Shown here: positions 1 through 9,849 of the stretch, in pieces | How positions within the stretch are numbered: the stretch's first letter is position 1 | Layout of the letters: each line of letters opens with the position of its first letter | Assembly: GCA_964559865.1 (NCBI GenBank) | Contig: CAZLJD010000030.1 | Location: 62,001 to 126,000 of the forward strand | DNA length: 64,000 bases | From: JAGHAJ01 sp964559865 [NCBI: uncultured Synergistota bacterium] | GTDB taxonomy: Bacteria; Synergistota; JAGHAJ01 | Reading direction: 5' to 3' | Notes under the pieces: generated by a model | What the model was told of the DNA's origin: nothing | The model's database searches: none | Seen by the model: the letters and a program-made list of their open reading frames with translations, nothing else | Program-made: the position numbers and the translations under genes

Positions 1-217
1 CGACATTCTCAATAGCGTAACCCCTAATCCTGTAGTAGCCATACAAGATCATAAAGGCAAGCAAGACATATATCCCATTACCGAATATCATCCGCAAGCT
101 CTCCCTCACGAGAGAACCCACTACACCCATTGGATAACCCAAGAGTGCGAAGAGAACAAACGAAGAAATAGCAACTATGAGGATGCCCCTAACCCTATCT
201 CTCCAAACATCATTCAT
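1..217 (-). CDS. ftsK: DNA translocase FtsK/SpoIIIE, N-terminal fragment (cut by window edge)
   Basis: Only the first 72 codons are inside the window. The product starts MNDVWRDRVRG and has two hydrophobic segments (about residues 12-35 and 48-62) separated by a GVVGSLVRE-type loop, which resembles the N-terminal membrane domain of FtsK. FtsK pumps DNA at the division septum and coordinates chromosome dimer resolution. The ATG lies 6 bases after the tldD stop, so it is probably the last visible gene of the long minus-strand run. The motor and gamma domains lie outside, so the call rests on the membrane domain alone; another polytopic membrane protein cannot be excluded. Confidence 0.65.
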   Translation of the reverse strand, partial: MNDVWRDRVRGILIVAISSFVLFALLGYPMGVVGSLVRESLRMIFGNGIYVLLAFMILYGYYRIRGYAIENV

Positions 218-223
218 AAGCAA

Positions 224-1594
224 CTATACAGCAGTCCCTCCTATGGTAAGCTCCGGCACCAAAATGGTAGGCTGGGCATCAGTCACAGGAACGCCTTGTC
301 CATCCTTGCCACAGGTACCTATCTGAAAGTCGAGGTTCTTCCCTATTGCTTTTATATTCCGGAGGACCTCAGGCCCGTTACCCACTATAGTGGCACCTTT
401 CACCGGGCTACCAACTTTGCCACCCTTTATGATATAACCTTCCAATACCTTGAAGACAAAGTCCCCCGTCGTGGGATTGACCTGTCCACCCCCCATCTTT
501 CTTACAAGGATACCATCTTTCACCATGTCTATAATTTCAGCATCCTCCATCTCACCCGGTAAAAGATATGTATTCGTCATCCTTGGGATGGGGTAATACT
601 TGAAAGACTCCCTCCTGCCATTACCAGTAAGAGGCCAACCAGTGATGCGAGACATAAGCCTATCAGTCATATACCCTTTCAGAACGCCATTCTCTATCAA
701 GACATTCCTCTTCGTTTTCACACCTTCTCCATCAAAATAAGAACTTCCCCACAACCCCTTTATAGTCCCATCATCCACAAGGGTAACAAGCTCACTTGCA
801 ACCATCTGGTTCAGCTTGCCTGCATAGACAGACGACTCCTTTACAACGATGTCTGCCTCAAGCCCATGTCCAACAGCTTCATGAACAATAGTACCACCGG
901 CAGACGCAGACATTACGACAGGCATCTTTCCAGCAGGTGCAGGTACCGCATCCAGCATGAGTACAGCCCTCTTCAAAGCCCTGATGGCAACATCCTTCGC
1001 AGAGACATTGTCAAAGAGCTCCCAGCCCCCAACCATACCTATCGCCTCTCTACCCGTCTGCAACTCTCCGTTCCTCTGCACGACCACACTTACAACAAAT
1101 AAGACCCGCTTCCTTCTCTCCCTTACCCAAAGTCCATCACTGTTTGCAATTTCCACCACTGCATCTGAGTCAACGAGGCTAATGGTAACCTGCCTCAGTA
1201 GGCTGCTCTCTTCCCAGAGCAACCCATTTACATCCCTCACAAGGGCAGTCTTATCATCTACGGACACGCCGTTTGGGTCCACAAGACATTCTGTTACTGC
1301 AGTCTCAGGCTCGTGAGGTAGTAGTAATCCAGCCCTCTGCTCTTCCACACTGTCAATGAGCTCCCTTGCAACCCCCATAACTGCACGCTCAGACACATCC
1401 GAAGTGTGCGCATAGTAGGTCTTTTCCCCTTTTATAAGTCTAATCCCAACACCTACACCCTCACCCCTTATAGCTCTGTAAAGCTTCTGGTCTTCCATCC
1501 CAACCCTCGTGCTGTGCCCAGAGGAAAAATACACTTCAGCCCAGTCACCGTGGGGCAAAAGCGTATCAATCACCTTTTCCCATAACTCCTTCAT
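224..1594 (-). CDS. tldD: TldD-family metalloprotease
   Basis: A 456-aa member of the TldD/PmbA (TldE) family. TldD is the catalytic subunit of a heterodimeric zinc protease that degrades unfolded peptides and matures some modified peptides. The metal-binding HExxxH signature is visible as HEAVGHGLEAD near residue 240, with glycine-rich C-terminal blocks (MGGGQVNPTTGDF) typical of TldD. This catalytic motif separates it from TldE, which lacks it. The partner gene tldE/pmbA is not in the window. The start overlaps the end of the upstream DUF4911 gene by 29 bases, implying translational coupling. Confidence 0.95.
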   Translation of the reverse strand: MKELWEKVIDTLLPHGDWAEVYFSSGHSTRVGMEDQKLYRAIRGEGVGVGIRLIKGEKTYYAHTSDVSERAVMGVARELIDSVEEQRAGLLLPHEPETAVTECLVDPNGVSVDDKTALVRDVNGLLWEESSLLRQVTISLVDSDAVVEIANSDGLWVRERRKRVLFVVSVVVQRNGELQTGREAIGMVGGWELFDNVSAKDVAIRALKRAVLMLDAVPAPAGKMPVVMSASAGGTIVHEAVGHGLEADIVVKESSVYAGKLNQMVASELVTLVDDGTIKGLWGSSYFDGEGVKTKRNVLIENGVLKGYMTDRLMSRITGWPLTGNGRRESFKYYPIPRMTNTYLLPGEMEDAEIIDMVKDGILVRKMGGGQVNPTTGDFVFKVLEGYIIKGGKVGSPVKGATIVGNGPEVLRNIKAIGKNLDFQIGTCGKDGQGVPVTDAQPTILVPELTIGGTAV

Positions 1595-1829
1595 CTACAT
1601 CCACCTTCTTCAATTCTATTCCTTCCTTCCTTAGTGCATCTATAACAGCCATCACATCGTCAACAAAGTCCGGCGCAACCATTACCCTTATCACTGCCGT
1701 ATCTTTGTCTACGGTCTGCGTTATTGCTATCCCTTCGTACGCCTCAAATATTATGGCAACATAAAATATGTGTTCCCTCTTTGTCTTAAAAAATAGGTCC
1801 ACCGTATCAATACTATTTTCCACGCTCAT
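1566..1829 (-). CDS. DUF4911 domain protein
   Basis: A small 87-aa soluble protein matching the DUF4911 pattern: an N-terminal strand with a (K/R)REHIFYVAIIFEAYEG segment, a central hydrophobic strand containing VIRVMVAPDF, and a C-terminal helix. No biochemical function is known for this family. It overlaps mltG upstream by 17 bases and tldD downstream by 29 bases, so it is co-translated with envelope and protease genes. No catalytic motif is visible. Confidence 0.75.
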   Translation of the reverse strand: MSVENSIDTVDLFFKTKREHIFYVAIIFEAYEGIAITQTVDKDTAVIRVMVAPDFVDDVMAVIDALRKEGIELKKVDVDEGVMGKGD

Positions 1830-2802
1830 ACTTCAACTTGTACCTCAGGTGCTCCTTATAAGTGATACTGAAGTGATGCCTCCCACCCTTCTGCAAAACA
1901 AAGTAAAGGTACTTCGTCTTCGCCGGATTGACAGCAGCTCTTATGGAGTCAAGTCCAGGATTGCATATAGGAGTTGGTGGCAAACCCTTGTGTATGTAAG
2001 TATTATAAGGCGAATCTATCTTGAGATCTTTCAAGGTGAGTTTCTGCTTATGCTTCGGCAACACATATTCAACTGTTGCACAAGACTCGAGTTTTCTGCC
2101 AATCCTCAGCCTGTTGAAGAAGACACTTGCTATTATGGGTTTTTCTTCCGGTACGAGTGCCTCCTTCTCCACAATAGAAGCCACGATCATCCTGTCGTAT
2201 ATCCCCCATCTGCTATTTCTTACCTTCCTTAGCAACCTACCTGCCTTTCTCTCGAACTGCTTCAGCATCATCTCAACGAGGTCCTTAGCTGAGAATCCTA
2301 CAGGAAAGAGATAGGTATCTGGGAACAGGAAGCCCTCTAAACTGTTTCCTCTAATGTACTTATTAAACTCAAAGTCAAAGAGGTTCTTGTGTGCAACACA
2401 ATACATAAAGTCAACCCGCTTTATGCCAAACTTCAAAAGGGCGTTGGCTATCTGCATAGCCGTTAATCCTTCAGGGATAGAAACCCTGCAAAGTGATACC
2501 CTCCCTCTCTCCAGAACCTTCACTACATCCCATGCAGACAACCCCTTTCCAAAGACATATCCCCCTGCACGGATACGCCTATCTGCCCCTTCCCGTTTAA
2601 TAAGCCTCAACACTATGTCTGGGTACTTCGTCACACCTTTTCTGTAGAGTATGTTTACAACCTTCCCCGCATCTACGCCAAACGGTATGGCCACAACTAT
2701 CTTTCCCTTTACAGGGGTACGAAGACTTTCAGGAAAGAGGTGCGGATATACCATCAAAAAGACATAGTAAGATAGTGATAAAACTATTATTAACACCCTC
2801 AT
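1813..2802 (-). CDS. mltG: Endolytic murein transglycosylase MltG
   Basis: A 329-aa YceG/MltG protein with a single N-terminal membrane anchor (about residues 4-22), a LysM-like region and the catalytic YceG domain. The active-site glutamate is in VASIVEKEA, followed by the conserved FFNRL and SPYNTY blocks. MltG cuts nascent glycan strands at the inner membrane and sets glycan length. Its ATG overlaps the stop of the MBL hydrolase gene by one base. Length is normal for the family. Confidence 0.95.
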   Translation of the reverse strand: MRVLIIVLSLSYYVFLMVYPHLFPESLRTPVKGKIVVAIPFGVDAGKVVNILYRKGVTKYPDIVLRLIKREGADRRIRAGGYVFGKGLSAWDVVKVLERGRVSLCRVSIPEGLTAMQIANALLKFGIKRVDFMYCVAHKNLFDFEFNKYIRGNSLEGFLFPDTYLFPVGFSAKDLVEMMLKQFERKAGRLLRKVRNSRWGIYDRMIVASIVEKEALVPEEKPIIASVFFNRLRIGRKLESCATVEYVLPKHKQKLTLKDLKIDSPYNTYIHKGLPPTPICNPGLDSIRAAVNPAKTKYLYFVLQKGGRHHFSITYKEHLRYKLKYERGK

Positions 2803-3488
2803 TAAAAGTTCAATTCATCTCCCGGCTGCATTATTTTACACTTAACGGGTAAAGCCCGTACCTGTTTTTCAAACTCCTTAGGGTCTGCTTCTATGATAGG
2901 CCATGTATTGTAGTGCATAGGGACAACAATCTTCGGCTTTATGAAATCCGTAGCCTTTACAGCATCCTCTATGTCCATGACGAAATTGCCACCTATCGGC
3001 AGAAGTGCAACATCTATACCCTCATCGGCAAGGAGCTTCATATCCATTATAAGTCCTGTATCCCCTGCATGGTAAAGCCGCCTGCCATCTACTTCTATGA
3101 TAAAGCCACCGGGATTGCCTCCATATATGACACCATCTCCTGTTGCAATACCCGAACCATGAACGGCTGGCGTCATCTTGACCCTGCCAAACTCGAATTT
3201 AGTCCTACCACCTATGTGCATCGGATGTACACTTACGCCAAAGGAAGAACAATAGTTTGCTATTTCAAAACACGAAACTATAGTAGCACCCGTAGACTTT
3301 GCTATCGTTATGGCATCACCGAGGTGGTCTGCATGTCCATGCGTAACAAATATGTAGTTAATGTCAGTAAAATCCTCCGGATAGGCAACAGACTGAGGAT
3401 TATCCTTCAAAAATGGGTCTATAAGCCCTTTTAAGCCTTTACCTTCAACATAAAAGGCTGCATGTCCAAGAAACCTTATCTTAGCCAT
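2802..3488 (-). CDS. UPF0173-type metal-dependent hydrolase (MBL fold)
   Basis: A 228-aa metallo-beta-lactamase-fold protein. The metal site [10 protein letters not shown] (HxHxDH) is at about residues 52-61, with further ligands in HGSG, HAGDTG and VPMHYNTWP. It matches the UPF0173 family, whose physiological substrate is unknown. Two in-frame ATGs occur (3494 and 3488). GGAGGG lies about six bases before the second and abuts the first, so 3488 is chosen. It is separated from gspF by about 70 bases and leads the mltG-DUF4911-tldD group. Confidence 0.9.
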   Translation of the reverse strand: MAKIRFLGHAAFYVEGKGLKGLIDPFLKDNPQSVAYPEDFTDINYIFVTHGHADHLGDAITIAKSTGATIVSCFEIANYCSSFGVSVHPMHIGGRTKFEFGRVKMTPAVHGSGIATGDGVIYGGNPGGFIIEVDGRRLYHAGDTGLIMDMKLLADEGIDVALLPIGGNFVMDIEDAVKATDFIKPKIVVPMHYNTWPIIEADPKEFEKQVRALPVKCKIMQPGDELNF

Positions 3489-3560
3489 ACACATCCCTCC
3501 TGTACAAAGATTCTCAGTAAGATGTATTTTACCATCACTATTGGGCTAAAGTCAAATCAA

Positions 3561-4745
3561 CTACTTCACAAGCGTACTTATGGAGAGTATCGGAAGAAGG
3601 ATAGAGATCACTATGAAGGCAACTATACCACCAACAACGAGTATCATAACTGGTTCAAACACGGCAACAAACCTATGTATCTGTTCCTCAACAGCAGACC
3701 TGTAACGAGACGCCAATCTCTGCAGGATCTCTACGAGGTTCCCTGCCCGTTCACCCACACCAACCATGTAAACGACATTCTTCGGGAAGATCGACGAACT
3801 CTCCATAAGAGAGGAGAGAGACTCACCCTTCGTGACTCCACCCGAAAGCCGGGATAACTGCTCCCTCAGGTAGAGATTGGCTACAACGCCTGCCGCAATG
3901 TCAAGAGCCTCATCGATTACAATGCCACCTTTAAGAAGCGAAGAGAGGGTATTCATGTAAATGTAAAGTACAGAGTACCTTTCAAGTCTCCCTACGACTG
4001 GCAGTTTCAATCTTTTCCTATGCAACCACAACTGAAAGCCCGTCCTCTTTCTTAGTAGAAAGTAAAGCACAACAAACAACAGCACCAAAAGAAGGATAAT
4101 GGCGGCGTTACCGGAAACAAAATTCGTCATAGATATCATGATCTTTGTTATCGCCGGGAGCCTTTGCCCACTGCTCTGAAACAGGCTAACTATCCTCGGT
4201 ATAACAAACATGATGAGGAATACAACGACAAATATGCTTACGAAGAACACAACTGTAGGATATGCCAAAGCAGAGGCAATCTGCTTCTTGAACTCATACC
4301 TTCTGGTATACATATCAACAGCCTCTCTGAGCACAAGTGCCACATCTCCGCCCTTCTCACCCGCAAGGATCATCCCCACAAGCCCCTTATCAAACAGCCT
4401 TAGCTCCTCCATCGCAGTGGACAGAGACGACCCTTCCTTGATCCTCTTTGACAAGTGCGAAGCCACATAAAGGAGCTCCTTATCACGGACCTCATCAGCA
4501 ATAAAATCCAAGGCCTCCACTATCGGAATACCAGCAGTAATGTAATCGAGCAGACTTGAAAGAAAATCTATGAGGGCTCTGTCACTCAAACCTTTCGTAA
4601 GGGTGCTCTCACCAACCACCTTTATCCTATAAATGATAAGCCCTTCGCTCTTGAGCTTCTCTACGGCCGCACGCTCATCTTCTGCAACCACCCTCCCCTT
4701 TACCTTTCTGCCGTTGCGGTATCCCTCAAACTCAAAGTCTAACAT
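3561..4745 (-). CDS. gspF: Type II secretion inner-membrane protein GspF
   Basis: A 394-aa GspF/PilC-family platform protein. It has two repeated T2SSF cytoplasmic helical domains and three predicted membrane spans (about residues 165-190, 215-232 and 370-390). The N-terminal DFEFEGYRNGRKVKGRVVAED segment is the usual GspF head. The protein couples the GspE ATPase to pseudopilus assembly. It is the last gene of the gsp operon and overlaps gspE by 14 bases. Confidence 0.95.
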   Translation of the reverse strand: MLDFEFEGYRNGRKVKGRVVAEDERAAVEKLKSEGLIIYRIKVVGESTLTKGLSDRALIDFLSSLLDYITAGIPIVEALDFIADEVRDKELLYVASHLSKRIKEGSSLSTAMEELRLFDKGLVGMILAGEKGGDVALVLREAVDMYTRRYEFKKQIASALAYPTVVFFVSIFVVVFLIMFVIPRIVSLFQSSGQRLPAITKIMISMTNFVSGNAAIILLLVLLFVVLYFLLRKRTGFQLWLHRKRLKLPVVGRLERYSVLYIYMNTLSSLLKGGIVIDEALDIAAGVVANLYLREQLSRLSGGVTKGESLSSLMESSSIFPKNVVYMVGVGERAGNLVEILQRLASRYRSAVEEQIHRFVAVFEPVMILVVGGIVAFIVISILLPILSISTLVK

Positions 4746-6201
4746 GTGTAACCCTTAGCACCTCTTCCATCGTAGTTATACCCTGTTTGACCTTCTGGAG
4801 ACCGGACTCCCTTAGCGTCTTCATTCCCCTTCTTACAAGGTAATCTCTGAGATAAGCAGCATCCTGATTCTTCACTATCAATCGACGGATATCCTCATCT
4901 ACAACGAAGTACTCAAAAATGGCAGTTCTTCCCATGTATCCACTACCTCTACAAGCGTCACAACCTCTTCCCCTATAAACAGGATAACCCTCTATCTCCT
5001 CTCCGGTAGCAAACCTGCAGTGCGGACATATCTTTCGCACAAGTCTCTGTGCAACGACAAATAGAAGGGAAGAAGAGACTAAGTATGGTTCTATCCCCAT
5101 ATCTACCAAGCGGGTTATAGCAGAAGGGGCATCATTTGTATGGAGGGTAGAAAGGACAAGGTGACCGGTAAGGGCTGAGTGTATCACCATTTCCGCCGTT
5201 TCCCTATCCCTTATCTCTCCAACCATCATTATGTCTGGGTCCTGTCTCAACATGGACCTCAGCCCATTTGCAAATGTCATACCCGCCTTGCGATTCACCT
5301 GTATCTGAGATATGCCTTCGAGCTCATACTCAACTGGGTCCTCTATGGTAATAATGTTCACATCAGGCTTGTTGAGTTCTTTCATCATGGCGTAAAGCGT
5401 GGTAGTCTTACCCGAACCTGTTGGGCCTGTGAGTAGAATCATGCCAAACGGGGAGCTTATAACATCCAAGAACACACCTATATCCTCCGGCTGAAGACCT
5501 ATCTCAGACAGACTTATCACCCCTTCCCTCTTGTACAAAAGTCTCAGCACCACTCTCTCACCAAACTGAGTCGGGACAACAGAGACCCTGATGTCTATGT
5601 TTCTATCACCCACCTTTATTCCTATCCTGCCATCCTGCGGTTTGAGGTGCTCTGCAATGTCTAACCCTGCCATAACCTTGATCCGGGAAACAACCGGTGG
5701 AAGAAAGTCCAGTGAAAATGTATGTTCACGGAACAATACACCATCTATGCGATACCTGATCTGCATGGTGTCAGATCGGGGTTCTATGTGGATATCCGAA
5801 GCTGCAGCATCAACTGCACGATAGATGATACTATTTACCAGCTCTATCACAGGTGCATCTTCTTCAGAAAAGAGTATCTCCTTTCTTTCTACTCTCTTAC
5901 CCTGTTTGACATCTACCCGCTTAGCGACATCGTCTGCCCTCTTCATCTTAGCAGAGAGGAAGTAGCCTATACACCTCTCTACCTGCTGTTCAGGTGCAAT
6001 CACCACATCTGCCACCATATTCATGGTAACCCCAAGGTTATAGGCGTCCGTAATGGCATCAGGAGAAGAAACGGCAACGATCACCCTATTACCATCAACA
6101 GCAATAGGACAAATGCCCTTCCTCTTCATGTAGTCCAAAGGTAATTCCATCCTCAGGAGAGGGCTCAGTCCCTCGATTGGTATCTCACTTACCCTTCTCA
6201 T
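4732..6201 (-). CDS. gspE: Type II secretion ATPase GspE
   Basis: A 489-aa secretion ATPase with an N-terminal N1E/T2SSE-N domain and a C-terminal ATPase core. The Walker A motif is GPTGSGKTTTLY, the Asp box is DIHIEPR, and the Walker B/His box region contains MVGEIRDRETAEM and LSTLHTNDA. A zinc-binding tetracysteine module follows (CPHC about 16 residues before CDAC), as in GspE and PilB. It powers pseudopilus assembly from the cytoplasmic face. It overlaps gspD by 17 bases. Confidence 0.95.
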   Translation of the reverse strand: MRRVSEIPIEGLSPLLRMELPLDYMKRKGICPIAVDGNRVIVAVSSPDAITDAYNLGVTMNMVADVVIAPEQQVERCIGYFLSAKMKRADDVAKRVDVKQGKRVERKEILFSEEDAPVIELVNSIIYRAVDAAASDIHIEPRSDTMQIRYRIDGVLFREHTFSLDFLPPVVSRIKVMAGLDIAEHLKPQDGRIGIKVGDRNIDIRVSVVPTQFGERVVLRLLYKREGVISLSEIGLQPEDIGVFLDVISSPFGMILLTGPTGSGKTTTLYAMMKELNKPDVNIITIEDPVEYELEGISQIQVNRKAGMTFANGLRSMLRQDPDIMMVGEIRDRETAEMVIHSALTGHLVLSTLHTNDAPSAITRLVDMGIEPYLVSSSLLFVVAQRLVRKICPHCRFATGEEIEGYPVYRGRGCDACRGSGYMGRTAIFEYFVVDEDIRRLIVKNQDAAYLRDYLVRRGMKTLRESGLQKVKQGITTMEEVLRVTHVRL

Positions 6202-8044
6202 TTCTCCTCTTCAACCACTCCTTCCAAAACTCATTCCACTGTTTCAAGTCTTTAATCTTTTTCTGGTAGGGTTTAGACATCTTCGTCAGACCACCTGGAC
6301 TCTGAATTATATATGGAGTCAGGAATATGATAAGATCCACCTTGCCTCTCTCGGTGTTTACAGCCTTAAACAATCCTCCTATTATCGGTATCTCAGAGAG
6401 TATGGGTGCCTTCCAGAGCTCCTTTTTTACTATATTTTTGATCAATCCACCCAATACTACTGTCTGTCCGTTGTTCACGACCACCGTCGTAGATATAGAC
6501 CTCCTTGATGTGGTAGGTGTGGGCGAGCCAATGGGTGAAAGCAGCTCTTCCACCACTTGATTTATTTCCAACCTGACGAAGCTATCAGATGTTATGTGAG
6601 GGGTTACCCTCAACTCAAGCCCTATTTTCTCGTACTCGTAGGACTTGTTTACCGTAGAGGTGTTACTTATGTTCGTAGTCTCGTTTTTCAACCTTGGTAT
6701 AACCTGACCAACCATGAGAGATGCCTGTTCGTTGTCAAGGCATGTTATCTGTGGAGAAGAAAGTACATTCAACGCACCATACTTACGGACGAGGTTCAGC
6801 GTAGCACCTACGACCTCAGTAATGGTAGTATTACCGATAGTCCCTATAAATCTGCTAAAGTCCTCTGCACCCCCTCCACCTGCTACTATCTTCCCACCGT
6901 ACATAACGCTATCCCACACCTTTCCACCTATAGCCTCCCAGGAAAAGCCCTCCTTGTGGAGCTTTGTCAGGTTTACCTCTACTATGAGCGCCTTTATAAG
7001 TACTTGCTTACGACTCTTGTCCATATACTTTATGACCGGGAGAAGCGCCTCATACTCCTCGGGTGTAGCCTTCACTATGATCGAGTTGGTTCCCGTATCT
7101 GCAGCAACCGTAACAGCAGGTACTCCTCCCTTACCCGCCTTGCCCATCGTCTTCACAATAGACATGAGGTTTTTTGCAACCTTTTTTGCATCTGCATTTG
7201 AGAGGTGATATATGTGAAAGATGCTTCTTCTAACGGGGGTCTTCCTGTCCAACCTCTTAACGATTAAAAGTAGTCTTTTCATCATGGGCTTTGACGCAAC
7301 AATTAGAAGGGCATTTGCCCTACCGTATGCTGCCACTTTGAACTCAGGCAGGTTAGCACCCTTGCCCGCAAGTTTGGAGAGCTTTTGCGCCACCACATCT
7401 GCGTCCGCATACCGCAAAGTGATCACCTTCATCTCCGTGTTCATGCGGTCTATCTTCCTCACAACAGAGAGGATACGCCTTATATTGGAAGCACTGTCGG
7501 TTACAACCAGACTATTGGAAGCAGCAGCGTAAGATATGTTACCGTATATAGAGACAAGCGGTCTCACAACATCATACACCGCCTTAACATTCACATTGTA
7601 GATAGGTATCACCTGCGTTACAAACATCACCCCCTTAACGGGTGAATACTTCCCCGAATATGCAGGAACGCCCTTTGTCCTCACATTTCTCAACGGGACA
7701 ATCCTGTAAAAACTACCGGTGGGCACGACGGCAAAGCCATTTGCCTCAAGCACCGAAAGAAATGCTCTGTAAGCATCTCTTATACTCACTGCAGTGGGCG
7801 AAATCACCGTAACCTTACCCCTCACCTGAGGGCTAACTACAAAGTTCTTGCCTGTAAGCTCCGATATGAACTTTATAAAAATGGATATGTCCGCATCTTT
7901 AAAGTCCAGATGCACCTTGCCCGCTAACCTTGCAGCCTTTGCCCTTTTATCGATCTCAGAGGCTTTAATGGCACCGTAAGCACACCCCGTTGCAAAAATG
8001 AGCATCACCACGACCACCAATGTCAGGATACTTTTCGCTCTCAC
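6185..8044 (-). CDS. gspD: Type II secretion outer-membrane secretin GspD
   Basis: A 619-aa secretin. A signal peptide ends near FATGCAYG, which could be a weak lipobox. N0 and N1-N3 ring-forming domains follow (residues about 40-330), then the secretin core with VVLGGLIKN and VPILSEIP-like blocks near the end. It forms the outer-membrane exit channel, the clearest evidence here for an outer membrane. A lysine-rich C-terminal tail of about 30 residues could bind a pilotin. It starts 11 bases after gspC. Confidence 0.93.
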   Translation of the reverse strand: MRAKSILTLVVVVMLIFATGCAYGAIKASEIDKRAKAARLAGKVHLDFKDADISIFIKFISELTGKNFVVSPQVRGKVTVISPTAVSIRDAYRAFLSVLEANGFAVVPTGSFYRIVPLRNVRTKGVPAYSGKYSPVKGVMFVTQVIPIYNVNVKAVYDVVRPLVSIYGNISYAAASNSLVVTDSASNIRRILSVVRKIDRMNTEMKVITLRYADADVVAQKLSKLAGKGANLPEFKVAAYGRANALLIVASKPMMKRLLLIVKRLDRKTPVRRSIFHIYHLSNADAKKVAKNLMSIVKTMGKAGKGGVPAVTVAADTGTNSIIVKATPEEYEALLPVIKYMDKSRKQVLIKALIVEVNLTKLHKEGFSWEAIGGKVWDSVMYGGKIVAGGGGAEDFSRFIGTIGNTTITEVVGATLNLVRKYGALNVLSSPQITCLDNEQASLMVGQVIPRLKNETTNISNTSTVNKSYEYEKIGLELRVTPHITSDSFVRLEINQVVEELLSPIGSPTPTTSRRSISTTVVVNNGQTVVLGGLIKNIVKKELWKAPILSEIPIIGGLFKAVNTERGKVDLIIFLTPYIIQSPGGLTKMSKPYQKKIKDLKQWNEFWKEWLKRRNEKGK

Positions 8045-8055
8045 ACCTATCCCTC

Positions 8056-8850
8056 CTATCTAACATCGTACTCGAGTACTACATCCCTACTACCCCTCGT
8101 TATCCTTACCCTTATAACATCAGACGACATCGCCGACTTCATAATGTTAAATATGTCTTGCGGCTGCCTCAACGGTATGCCATTTATCTCCCTTACTATA
8201 TCCCCCGTCCGCAGTCCCATACGCCGAAGGGCAGATGTACGGGAGAGCCACCTTATCACATACCCCTTTACCTCTTTCCCATGAAAATAAGGTGCCACAT
8301 TTACCTCCCTCAGAAGCCTGCTCACATTGCTAAAGTGAGAGAACAAAAAGGAACGAGATATCGCATATCTATTATTACCTTCATCCCTCACGGTAGAAAG
8401 TGCGTGTCTGCCAGATGTCCGAGAAGCACTACCCCCTTTTGAATAGACAAATGTCAGGTATAACCGCTCCTTGCCCTTCTCAAATATCACTCTATCCCTC
8501 TGTATTCTTAGGACCCTTAGATCACCAACCCGGTCTCCCCGCTTCACCACTCTCACATTACCAGTAACGGTATCCTTTATGATAGCCCTATTCTCCTCCC
8601 CTACAGATATACCAACGAGAAGAAGCTCCCCACCAGTGATATTCCTCAATGTCCTACCTTCGTCCACGCGGGCATCGAGGACCTTCCATATCAAGGAATA
8701 GTCCTTAGTGCGTTTCACCCGTTTCCTCTGTGCTACCACCTTCATACCTACCACCTTTGCATCAGTAAAACGCTCGCTAAGGTAATCCACCACCAAGCCC
8801 GAGGTAAAAAAGGCAAGAAGTATAACCATCACAAACGGAAGAAGCCTCAT
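8056..8850 (-). CDS. gspC: Type II secretion protein GspC with PDZ domain
   Basis: A 264-aa GspC-type protein: one N-terminal membrane span, a homology region (about residues 85-130, with the VKRGDRVGDLRVLRI segment), and a C-terminal PDZ domain containing RTGDIVREINGIPL. GspC links the inner-membrane platform to the GspD N0 domain and contributes to substrate choice. The ATG at 8850 overlaps the gspN stop (ATGA), and an AAGGGA sequence precedes it. An upstream in-frame start at 8874 is less likely. Confidence 0.88.
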   Translation of the reverse strand: MRLLPFVMVILLAFFTSGLVVDYLSERFTDAKVVGMKVVAQRKRVKRTKDYSLIWKVLDARVDEGRTLRNITGGELLLVGISVGEENRAIIKDTVTGNVRVVKRGDRVGDLRVLRIQRDRVIFEKGKERLYLTFVYSKGGSASRTSGRHALSTVRDEGNNRYAISRSFLFSHFSNVSRLLREVNVAPYFHGKEVKGYVIRWLSRTSALRRMGLRTGDIVREINGIPLRQPQDIFNIMKSAMSSDVIRVRITRGSRDVVLEYDVR

Positions 8851-9407
8851 AGTTTCCCTTTCACCTCTATCCAACTCCCCTTAGAAGCATCAACGGGCAA
8901 AAGCCTTTCAAGAATACCGTAAAACACACCCGACGGCTTAACCTTCAACTCGTAGCGGATATGCCCCATCGAATAGAGATAAACCTTTCCCCTTGCCTCC
9001 AGACCTTTACCTATCACATGTATATCGTCAATCTCCCACCCATCCCTCTGTCTTTTCAGTATCGCACTCCCGACAGACAGGTAAAGGACAGGTATAAATG
9101 CACTTCCTACCTTGATAGAATTGGCCATTACCGTAAACTCCAGCTTGAGCGAAAAAAGACTCGTCAGTCTCGGTTTCACACGAACTTCAGCTATGTCAAT
9201 ATTTACCCCTTCATACTCTATCCGCAGATCCCTCAGATATGCAGTTGCATAAAGCGGGCTCACATCCACACGCTTCACGGCAAGGTGAACGCTACGACCC
9301 TGTGATACTTCATGCAAAAAGGACTCTATCGCACGGGAATAAGGAAATCTCAATACCACAAACACCACAAGTGCCAAGATAAAAACGACTACCAACCAAC
9401 GATACAA
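8847..9407 (-). CDS. gspN: Type II secretion protein GspN-like
   Basis: A 186-aa protein with one N-terminal membrane helix (residues 4-22) and a periplasmic beta-rich domain with AsmA/GspN-like character. The assignment rests on this architecture and its place between gspM and gspC. GspN is dispensable in several T2SS and its role is unclear. The coding sequence follows gspM by one base and overlaps gspC. Confidence 0.7.
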   Translation of the reverse strand: MYRWLVVVFILALVVFVVLRFPYSRAIESFLHEVSQGRSVHLAVKRVDVSPLYATAYLRDLRIEYEGVNIDIAEVRVKPRLTSLFSLKLEFTVMANSIKVGSAFIPVLYLSVGSAILKRQRDGWEIDDIHVIGKGLEARGKVYLYSMGHIRYELKVKPSGVFYGILERLLPVDASKGSWIEVKGKL

Positions 9408-9408
9408 C

Positions 9409-9849
9409 TTACTCCCCCCTCACAACGATAACCGCATCGATACTGCCCTTACCGTGTCTCCTTATCCTAACGCTATCAATGGCTACCCCCCTATAATGCT
9501 CGGCTATGTACAGGACAAATCTTACAAGTTTCCTGTAATTCACGCCTGTTAGCCTTATTGTATACCCTCTATCACCGGAAGGCGTCACATCCGCAAGGTT
9601 ACTGCCAAGACCCGTCACCTTTGCAACCCTGCTCAAGAGCGTAAAGAGATCCGTAACACCTCGGGAGACACGCTTTTTACTCGAACTGTAGCGCACAGCA
9701 AGTGCCGAAAGCTCGGTTAACTGTCTTTCAGCAGAAGCCAGCTTCCTTTTGTAAAGAGCTGCCCTACCGTTAAAGTAAAAGATACCGAAAACAAGCAACA
9801 CTCCCGTGATCCCCACTACCAGAAAAAAATTACCCCTCAACATCTGCAT
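9409..9849 (-). CDS. gspM: Type II secretion protein GspM
   Basis: A 146-aa bitopic protein with a membrane span at about residues 8-27, a short coiled coil, and a ferredoxin-like periplasmic domain ending VDSVRIRRHGKGSIDAVIVV. This layout and its position directly after gspL identify it as GspM, the assembly partner of GspL. A second in-frame ATG at 9843 is an equally possible start. It overlaps gspL by 20 bases. Confidence 0.8.
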   Translation of the reverse strand: MQMLRGNFFLVVGITGVLLVFGIFYFNGRAALYKRKLASAERQLTELSALAVRYSSSKKRVSRGVTDLFTLLSRVAKVTGLGSNLADVTPSGDRGYTIRLTGVNYRKLVRFVLYIAEHYRGVAIDSVRIRRHGKGSIDAVIVVRGE